Source of the DNA: Rhodospirillaceae bacterium | GTDB taxonomy: Bacteria > Pseudomonadota > Alphaproteobacteria > Rhodospirillales > Magnetospirillaceae | DNA length: 5,119 nt | Assembly: GCA_013349735.1 (NCBI GenBank) | Contig: DUZC01000276.1 | Span: 1-5,119, forward strand | Reading direction: 5' to 3' | Part shown: piece after piece, positions 1 through 5,119 of the stretch | How the letters are laid out: every line of letters begins with the position of its first letter | Numbering within the stretch: the stretch's first letter is position 1 | Notes under the pieces: model-generated | Database searches by the model: none | Seen by the model: only the letters and a program-made list of their open reading frames with translations | Told to the model about the DNA's origin: nothing | Program-made: the position numbers and the translations under genes

Positions 1-1
1 C

Positions 2-1024
2 CCGCCATTGGACTTCCGTCAGGGTGTCGTTGATCTGACCCATGGGGGTGGCGGCCGGGCCATGGCGCAATTGGTTGAAGAACTGTTCGTAGCTGCGTTT
101 GACAACGATATGCTGCGGCAAGGGAATGATCAGGCCTGTTTTGCCGTCGAGTCCGGGCGCATGGTGATGAGCACGGATGGTTATGTCATTTCGCCGCTGT
201 TTTTTCCGGGGGGCGATATCGGCTCGCTGGCGGTCCATGGGACCATCAACGACGTGGCTATGGCCGGAGCCGCGCCATTGGCCCTGTCGGCTTCCTTTAT
301 AATCGAAGAAGGCCTGCCTTTGTCAGATTTGCGCCGCATCGTCCTGTCCATGGCGCGGGCCAGTCACGAGGCTGGCGTGCCGGTGGTAACCGGCGATACC
401 AAGGTCGTGGAAAAAGGTAAGGGCGATGGCCTGTTCATCGCCACCACCGGGATCGGGCGGGTTCCGCCGGGGATTAATATTTCCGGAAATATGGCCCGTC
501 CCGGCGATGCCATCCTGGTCAGTGGGACCATCGGCGATCATGGCATGGCGATTATGAGCGTTCGGGAAAATCTTGGCTTTGCCACCAGTTTGCAATCTGA
601 TTCAGCGGCTTTGCATGATCTGGTGTCGGTGATGGTGGCGGCGGTACCGGCTATTCATTGTTTGCGGGATCCGACCCGGGGTGGCCTGGCATCGACCCTT
701 AATGAATTGGCGCAGCAATCGTCGGTGGGAATGATGATCAAGGAATCGGCAATTCCGATCCGTCCGGACGTCGCCGGGGCCTGTGAGTTGCTGGGGCTTG
801 ATCCTCTTTATGTGGCCAATGAAGGCAAGCTGATCGCCATTGTTCCCCCAGAGCATACGGCAAAGCTGTTGGCGGTGATGCGGGCTCATCCGCTGGCGGG
901 CGATGCCGCGGTGATTGGACATGTGGTTGAAGATGACCATCACTTCGTTCAGATGGAAACCAGCTTTGGCGGGCGTCGCGTCGTCGACTGGTTGTCCGGT
1001 GAGCAACTGCCCCGGATCTGTTAG
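2..1024 (+). CDS. hypE: HypE, [NiFe] hydrogenase maturation protein (carbamoyl dehydratase), 5' partial
   Basis: HypE accepts a carbamoyl group from HypF on its C-terminal cysteine and dehydrates it with ATP to a thiocyanate. This gives the CN ligands that the HypC-HypD complex places on the active-site iron, in the cytoplasm. The frame is open from the window edge. Counting residues from the TTG at 8, the N-terminal glycine-rich motif HGGGGRAM is at 12-19, STDGYVISPLFFPGGDIG at about 55-72, GDTKVVEKG at 129-137, DPTRGGLA at 221-228 and NEGKL at 271-275. The protein ends in the family signature PRIC, with Cys338 as the carbamoyl acceptor. These are the AIR-synthase-like N- and C-terminal domains in the usual order, with no frameshift. 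Codons upstream of the TTG (Pro-Pro) are still in frame, and alphaproteobacterial homologues have a similar lead-in before the HGGGG motif. The true start is therefore probably before the window, with only about 10-15 residues missing. hypX follows after 5 bases. Identification is very secure; only the start is unknown. Confidence 0.97.
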   Translation, partial: PPLDFRQGVVDLTHGGGGRAMAQLVEELFVAAFDNDMLRQGNDQACFAVESGRMVMSTDGYVISPLFFPGGDIGSLAVHGTINDVAMAGAAPLALSASFIIEEGLPLSDLRRIVLSMARASHEAGVPVVTGDTKVVEKGKGDGLFIATTGIGRVPPGINISGNMARPGDAILVSGTIGDHGMAIMSVRENLGFATSLQSDSAALHDLVSVMVAAVPAIHCLRDPTRGGLASTLNELAQQSSVGMMIKESAIPIRPDVAGACELLGLDPLYVANEGKLIAIVPPEHTAKLLAVMRAHPLAGDAAVIGHVVEDDHHFVQMETSFGGRRVVDWLSGEQLPRIC

Positions 1025-1029
1025 CCTTA

Positions 1030-2676
1030 ATGCGCATCCTTTTGCTGACCCATGCTTTCAATAGCCTGACCCAGCGCTTGTTCGTTGAGTTGCGCCGTCT
1101 CGGCCACGCGGTTACGGTTGAGTTCGATATTCATGATGCGGTGACCATTGAAGCCGTCGCTTTGGCGCAACCAGACCTGATTATCGCCCCTTTTTTAAAA
1201 AGAGCGATCCCAGCTGCGATCTGGCAGAAACATGTCTGTCTGGTGGTGCATCCTGGCATTGAAGGAGATCGCGGCCCGTCTGCTTTGGATTGGGCTATCT
1301 TTGAGGGGCAAGAGCGGTGGGGCATTACCGTCTTTCAGGCGGTCGAGGATTTCGATGCCGGTCCGGTCTGGGAGACGCGAACTTTTGCGATGCGTCCGGC
1401 GACGAAAAGCAGTCTATATCGGCAAGAGGTAACCGAATCAGCAACAGAAGCCGTGCTGGCGGCGGTGGCCCGGTTTCCCGAGGCCAGAGCGCACCCGCCG
1501 AAGCCGGGCGTATGGAAGCCGCTGATGCGGCAGTCCGATCGCGCCATCGATTGGTCCCGCGATCAGACGTCTGACGTCTTGCGGAAAATCCGTGCGGCCG
1601 ACGGGATGCCGGGCGTGGCAAGCGAGATCCTTGGTTTGCCGGTCTATTGCTTTGATGCGCGGGATGGGGCGCCTTTGGTCGGACCCCCAGGGGTCGTGGT
1701 GGCGCGCGGGCAGGGGGCCGTGGCGTTGGGGACCCTTGATGGGGCGGTCTGGATCCGTCATTTGCGCCGCATGCTGGGGGAACCGGCTTTCAAACTGCCG
1801 GCCGAACGAATCCTGGCAGACCGTTTGGACGCTGTGCCGCAGGTTCAGGGACCGCAGGATATTTGGTATGAAGAAGACGGCGATGTCGGTGTTTTACATT
1901 TCGCCTTTTATAACGGAGCCATGGCAACAGACCAGTGTCGGCAGCTTTTGGCGGCCTATGAACAGGCCTTGAGCCGGCCGACCCGGGTTATTGTTTTAGC
2001 GGGGGGGGCAGAGTACTGGTCCAACGGCATTCACCTTAATCTGATTGAAGCGGCTGCCAGCCCAGCCGATGAATCCTGGCAAAACATCAATGCCATGAAT
2101 GACCTTACCCTTCGGATTATCACCACCACCAGCCATTTGACGGTGGCGTCCTTGCAGGGTAATGCCGGTGCCGGCGGCTTTTTTCTGGCCTTGGCGGCGG
2201 ATCAGGTTTGGGCCAGGCAGGGAGTCGTCCTGAATCCGCATTATAAATCAATGGGCAATCTCTTCGGATCGGAATATTGGACCTATCTTTTGCCAAGGCG
2301 GGTGGGGCCGGTCATCGCTGGGCAATTGACCGAAGCGCGTCTGCCAATGGGAGCCGAGGAAGCGCTATCGCTTGGCTTGATCGATGGCATCGGTGCCGCG
2401 TCATGTGATAAATTTATGCGTGATATCAAGAGGGTGGCGGCTGGGATGGCCGCGGACCCCCGATTCCCCGAACAATTGGTCGGGAAGAAAACAAGGCTAG
2501 AACAAGACGAGAAAATCCGTCCTTTGCAGGCCTATCGTGACGATGAGTTGGCTAAAATGCGATTGAACTTCTACGGTTTCGATCCAAGTTATCATGTGGC
2601 ACGCTATAACTTCGTTCACAAGCTGCCGAAATCCAGAACTCCGCCTTATCTTGCCGTCCATCGTCACAAAGGTTGA
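1030..2676 (+). CDS. hypX: HypX/HoxX, CO-forming hydrogenase maturation protein (formyltransferase + crotonase fusion)
   Basis: HypX is a two-domain cytosolic protein that, from work on the Aquifex protein, takes the formyl group of N10-formyl-tetrahydrofolate, passes it to coenzyme A, and releases CO for the active-site iron of [NiFe] hydrogenase. The length (548 aa) is normal for the family. Residues 1 to about 265 form the formyltransferase-like part: the start MRILLLTHAFNSLTQRL, VVHPGIEGDRGPSALDWA at 72-89 with the probable catalytic His74, and DFDAGPVW at 107-114 with the probable catalytic Asp109. Residues from about 280 form an enoyl-CoA hydratase/isomerase domain: the oxyanion-hole-like segment GGAEYWSNGIHLNL at 325-338, GNAGAGGFFLALAAD at 377-391, and NPHYKSMGNLFGSEYW at 402-417. 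Tyr405 and Glu415 there are ten residues apart, as I recall for the two key residues of the Aquifex enzyme. The C-terminus (YGFDPSYHVARYNFVHKLPKSRTP) is typical. The ATG lies 5 bases after hypE with no clear Shine-Dalgarno sequence, suggesting translational coupling. Val72 stands where ordinary formyltransferases have Asn. Confidence 0.95.
   Translation: MRILLLTHAFNSLTQRLFVELRRLGHAVTVEFDIHDAVTIEAVALAQPDLIIAPFLKRAIPAAIWQKHVCLVVHPGIEGDRGPSALDWAIFEGQERWGITVFQAVEDFDAGPVWETRTFAMRPATKSSLYRQEVTESATEAVLAAVARFPEARAHPPKPGVWKPLMRQSDRAIDWSRDQTSDVLRKIRAADGMPGVASEILGLPVYCFDARDGAPLVGPPGVVVARGQGAVALGTLDGAVWIRHLRRMLGEPAFKLPAERILADRLDAVPQVQGPQDIWYEEDGDVGVLHFAFYNGAMATDQCRQLLAAYEQALSRPTRVIVLAGGAEYWSNGIHLNLIEAAASPADESWQNINAMNDLTLRIITTTSHLTVASLQGNAGAGGFFLALAADQVWARQGVVLNPHYKSMGNLFGSEYWTYLLPRRVGPVIAGQLTEARLPMGAEEALSLGLIDGIGAASCDKFMRDIKRVAAGMAADPRFPEQLVGKKTRLEQDEKIRPLQAYRDDELAKMRLNFYGFDPSYHVARYNFVHKLPKSRTPPYLAVHRHKG
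2668..2672 (+). promoter_or_regulatory. Ribosome binding site of hupR
   Basis: AAAGG lies within the last codons of hypX, 7 bases before the ATG at 2680. It is the only convincing Shine-Dalgarno match at the three gene junctions here, and it supports 2680 as the start. The receiver domain also begins at the expected distance from this Met. Confidence 0.6.
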
Positions 2677-2679
2677 GCC

Positions 2680-4113
2680 ATGAGCGGATTACCCATTGTT
2701 TTGGTCGTTGATGACGAAATTCGTTCGCAGGAGGTTCTGCGCCGGGTTCTCTCCGAAGAATGCGAAGTGCTGACGGCTTCGTCGCCGGCCGAGGCCGAAG
2801 GGTTGCTCGAACAGGAAATGGTCCATGTCATCCTGTGCGACCAACGCATGCCCGATGTCAGCGGGGTTGAGTTCCTTAAAACCGTAAGGGAGCGGTGGCC
2901 GGATCCTGTCCGCATGATTATTTCCGGTTTCACTTATTCCGAAGACATTATTGCCGGGATTAATGAGGCGGGGATTTATCAATATATAACAAAGCCTTGG
3001 CAGCCAGAGCATTTGCTGACCACGATTCGTGGGGCCATTCAACTTTATCGTCTGCAGCGCGATAATCAGAACGCCAGTATCGAAATGAAATTGACCGCCA
3101 CCAAACTCGAACAGGTGGTGGCCTCAAAGCGGAAGGCTTTGAAATCGCATTTCGGCTTTGAGCGCATCGTCCATGCCGAAGGCAGCCCGATTGACGATGT
3201 CATTGCACTGGCCAGGCGGATTGCCGGTTTTGATATTACTGTATTAATAACCGGGGCATCCGGTACCGGCAAAGAATTGCTGGCCCGGGCGATCCATTAT
3301 AATTCTGACCGGGCGGATAAGCCCTTTGTCGTCGAAAACTGCGGCGCACTTCCCGATCAATTGCTGGAATCGGAACTGTTCGGTTGCAAAAAAGGCGCCT
3401 TTACCGGGGCCTACGAGGACCGCATCGGCCTATTCGAACAGGCCGATGGCGGGACGGTCTTTCTTGACGAAATTGGCGAAACCTCGCCCGCCTTTCAGGT
3501 CAAGCTCCTCCGCGTGTTGCAAGATGGCGAAATCAGGCCCCTGGGGGCAAGGCTGACGCGTCGCGTTGATGTCCGTGTGATCGCTGCGACCAATCGTCAA
3601 CTGGAAGCGGATGTTGAGGCCAGTCGGTTTCGCCGTGATCTTTATTATCGGTTGGCTGGGTTTCGTCTGCATCTTCCGTCCTTGCATGAACGCCCGATGG
3701 ACATTCCTTTGCTGGCCCAGCAATTGTTGGGCGAGGCCATGCGGGCCTTTAACAAGCCAATTCGCGGCTTCGGCGATGACGCCCTGGCCAGGTTACGGGG
3801 ATATGGCTGGCCGGGAAATGTCCGGGAACTGCAAAATGAGATCCGCCGTATGGTTGCCTTGGCAGACAGCCCTATCCTGACGGCCAATCTGTTGTCAGCA
3901 AGTGTCGTTCGTTCCACGCTTTGGCCCGAGAATGGGGCAGCCATAGAAGGGGCAACGCTCAAAGAGCGTGTGGAAACGCTGGAAGAACAAATGATCCGCG
4001 AATCCCTTACGCGGCATCGCTGGAATATTAGCCGTGCCGCTGAGGAATTGGGCCTTTCTCGTGTGGGATTGCGCGCTAAGCTTCAGCGCTATGGTCTGGA
4101 ACGAATGAACTGA
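2680..4113 (+). CDS. hupR: HupR/HoxA, NtrC-family response regulator of hydrogenase genes
   Basis: This is a DNA-binding transcription activator expected to control the hydrogenase structural promoters together with the kinase encoded next to it. Its 477 residues carry three domains. The receiver (about 5-120) has the acidic pair Asp11/Asp12, phospho-acceptor Asp54 (LCDQRMPD), Ser82 and Lys105 (ITKPW). A linker runs from about 121 to 160. The AAA+ domain (about 162-400) has Walker A GASGTGKE at 192-199, the sigma54-contact loop GAFTGA at 239-244, Walker B TVFLDEIGE at 259-267, sensor I AATN at 302-305 and GWPGNVREL at 376-384. A Fis-type helix-turn-helix lies at about 448-473. Family knowledge: HupR and HoxA are active unphosphorylated, and the kinase turns them off when H2 is absent. 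The assignment to hydrogenase control rests on the position 3 bases after hypX and before a HupT-like kinase, besides overall resemblance. Oddities: the Walker A Glu is Ala193, and the usual LRER segment reads LHER at 335-338. A different NtrC-type regulator is possible but unlikely. Confidence 0.93.
   Translation: MSGLPIVLVVDDEIRSQEVLRRVLSEECEVLTASSPAEAEGLLEQEMVHVILCDQRMPDVSGVEFLKTVRERWPDPVRMIISGFTYSEDIIAGINEAGIYQYITKPWQPEHLLTTIRGAIQLYRLQRDNQNASIEMKLTATKLEQVVASKRKALKSHFGFERIVHAEGSPIDDVIALARRIAGFDITVLITGASGTGKELLARAIHYNSDRADKPFVVENCGALPDQLLESELFGCKKGAFTGAYEDRIGLFEQADGGTVFLDEIGETSPAFQVKLLRVLQDGEIRPLGARLTRRVDVRVIAATNRQLEADVEASRFRRDLYYRLAGFRLHLPSLHERPMDIPLLAQQLLGEAMRAFNKPIRGFGDDALARLRGYGWPGNVRELQNEIRRMVALADSPILTANLLSASVVRSTLWPENGAAIEGATLKERVETLEEQMIRESLTRHRWNISRAAEELGLSRVGLRAKLQRYGLERMN
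3394..3411 (+). other. GAFTGA sigma54-contact loop of HupR
   Basis: Codons for residues 239-244 of HupR spell an unaltered GAFTGA. In bacterial enhancer-binding proteins this loop touches RNA polymerase sigma54, with the Phe and Thr most important. Its presence implies, but does not prove, that the target promoters are of the -24/-12 type. Confidence 0.85.
4021..4098 (+). other. Fis-type helix-turn-helix of HupR
   Basis: Residues 448-473 (WNISRAAEELGLSRVGLRAK and the following LQRYGL) match the C-terminal DNA-binding helices of NtrC-family activators: a first helix rich in Ala/Glu, a Gly-Leu-Ser turn, and a recognition helix rich in basic residues. Confidence 0.85.
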
Positions 4114-4117
4114 CCAA

Positions 4118-5119
4118 ATGACCAGACGACGCCCCCGGCCGGACAAGTTGATGGATGCGGTAAATGCCGGATCGGCGACATCGCGCCTTCCGGCTTCGGA
4201 TACGGTTTTGGTCGATGTTATTCGCCAGATGGACGCTGTTTATGCCGATCTGATCCGCTATGAGGTCGATCTTGAGGGCAAGAATGCCGCGTTGGAACAG
4301 GCGCAGCAGTTTATAGGCAGCATCATAACCTCAATGTCGGATATTTTGCTGGTTTGCGACCAACAGGGACTGATCCAGCAGATAAACCCGGCGCTATTGG
4401 CTTTGACAGACTTTTCCTCGGAAGATTTGCTCAATCAGCCTTTGACGGCGCTTTTTCTTGAAGATGACGCAAAAACTCTTCGTCCCAGCGAGGTTCTCCG
4501 CGACCATGAAGCGCGGCTTAGGCGAAAAGATGGCGGGTTTACGGAACTGGTCGCCCTGAATTGTACGCCTAGACTGGAACGCCAACGCCATTTGCCGGGT
4601 CTGGTCATCGTTGGTCGGCCAGTGGGCGAGCTGCGCCGGGCCTATGAGTCTTTGAACCTAGCCCATAATGATTTGAAGCGTACCCAACAACAGTTGATAC
4701 AGGCCGAAAAAATGGCGTCGTTGGGCCGTCTCGTGGCGGGTGTGGCGCATGAATTGAACAATCCGATCAGTTTCATTTTTGGCAATGTGCATACGCTGGC
4801 GCGCTATCGAGAAAGACTGAGTCACTATTTTGATGCGGTGCATGGCGGTCTGACCGGTGAGCCGCTGGAGTGCCTGCGAAGGGAGCAACGCATTGATGCG
4901 CTTATGGATGACCTGGGGCCCTTGATCGACGGAACCCTGGAAGGGGCGATGCGGGTGACCGAGATTGTTAAAAATCTGCGGCGCCTGTCCTTTGTTAATG
5001 CGGCCGATCGGCAAGCGGTCAATCTTGCGCAGATTATCCGCAACGCGGTGCATTGGGTGGTTAAGGCGTCACGCCGTCCGATTTTGCTCGAAGAAAATTT
5101 ACCTGAGTCCTTGATGCTT
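4118..5119 (+). CDS. hupT: HupT/HoxJ-type PAS sensor histidine kinase, 3' partial
   Basis: The ATG at 4118, 4 bases after the hupR stop, opens a frame that stays open for 334 codons to the window edge. Residues about 30-64 look helical. A PAS-like domain covers about 65-165 (ILLVCDQQGLIQQINPALLA at 76-95, RLRRKDGGF at 133-141). A probable coiled coil (about 170-200) leads into the HisKA dimerisation domain, with the H-box LVAGVAHELNNPISFIFGN at 205-223 and phospho-acceptor His211 (codon 4748-4750). The VAHELNNPISF form resembles that of HupT from purple bacteria. The C-terminal ATPase domain (N, G1 and G2 boxes) lies beyond the window. No signal peptide or membrane segment is visible, so the kinase should be cytosolic, as expected for one that listens to the soluble H2-sensing hydrogenase HupUV/HoxBC. 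There is no strong Shine-Dalgarno sequence, so translation is probably coupled to hupR. A Met at residue 12 is a possible alternative start. Confidence 0.9.
   Translation, partial: MTRRRPRPDKLMDAVNAGSATSRLPASDTVLVDVIRQMDAVYADLIRYEVDLEGKNAALEQAQQFIGSIITSMSDILLVCDQQGLIQQINPALLALTDFSSEDLLNQPLTALFLEDDAKTLRPSEVLRDHEARLRRKDGGFTELVALNCTPRLERQRHLPGLVIVGRPVGELRRAYESLNLAHNDLKRTQQQLIQAEKMASLGRLVAGVAHELNNPISFIFGNVHTLARYRERLSHYFDAVHGGLTGEPLECLRREQRIDALMDDLGPLIDGTLEGAMRVTEIVKNLRRLSFVNAADRQAVNLAQIIRNAVHWVVKASRRPILLEENLPESLML

Noticed and set aside
8..10. TTG at 8 as the true start of hypE
   Set aside because: The frame is open upstream to the window edge, and homologues carry extra residues before the HGGGG motif. 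The TTG is more likely an internal Leu codon.
200..213. T6 and G6 runs in hypE
   Set aside because: They encode the conserved LFFPGGD segment and are short. No sign of frame change.
602..1006. 134-codon minus-strand open frame opposite hypE
   Set aside because: It is rich in His, Arg and Gln, as expected for the antisense of a GC-rich gene, and shows no family resemblance.
1190..1202. CTTTTTTAAAAAG near-palindrome, considered as a terminator or slippage site
   Set aside because: It sits inside the conserved hypX segment encoding PFLKRAI, has no GC stem or loop, and the frame runs through it intact.
1592..1972. 126-codon plus-strand frame overlapping hypX
   Set aside because: It is a shifted reading of conserved HypX sequence, rich in Trp, Arg and Cys, with no plausible fold.
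4658..5053. 131-codon minus-strand open frame
   Set aside because: It lies wholly opposite the HisKA part of hupT, whose motifs are unmistakable. Its translation has no recognisable domain.
4118..5119. Possible membrane-anchored sensor kinase
   Set aside because: No hydrophobic stretch long enough to span a membrane occurs in the 334 visible residues; the N-terminus is Arg/Pro-rich and then helical.

Overview
This window is a compact, single-strand (+) block of four genes for making and regulating a [NiFe] uptake hydrogenase. In order they are hypE (5' end cut by the window edge), hypX/hoxX, an NtrC-type response regulator of the HupR/HoxA family, and the start of a cytosolic PAS-domain histidine kinase of the HupT/HoxJ family (3' end cut by the window edge). 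The gaps between genes are 5, 3 and 4 bases, so all four are very likely translated from one mRNA. No promoter, terminator, RNA gene, mobile element, repeat array or CRISPR was found, and there is no gene-free stretch longer than a few bases.

The organism is probably an alphaproteobacterium, perhaps close to the Rhodospirillales. The HypE sequence closely resembles, from memory, rhizobial and purple non-sulfur HypE proteins. The order hypE-hypX-hoxA is also the one known from aerobic or microaerobic H2 oxidisers such as Bradyrhizobium, Rhizobium leguminosarum and Cupriavidus. Base composition looks moderately GC-rich and even across the window, with no sign of recent transfer. The exact genus cannot be read from the sequence.

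The genes combine two jobs. HypE (1-1024) and HypX (1030-2676) supply the diatomic ligands of the hydrogenase active-site iron: HypE makes the cyanide groups on its C-terminal cysteine, and HypX is thought to make carbon monoxide from formyl-tetrahydrofolate, which suits growth with oxygen. HupR (2680-4113) and HupT (4118 to the end) form a two-component pair. In related bacteria this pair, together with a regulatory hydrogenase (HupUV/HoxBC), switches on the hydrogenase structural genes when H2 is present. The rest of the maturation set (hypABFCD) would be expected upstream, and hupUV/hoxBC may lie nearby; neither is visible here.

Nothing in the window amounts to a previously undescribed system. 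The points worth a second look are small: an Ala in place of the usual Glu in the Walker A loop of HupR, an intact GAFTGA loop in HupR, a Val in place of the usual formyltransferase Asn in HypX, and an 8-G tract inside hypX.
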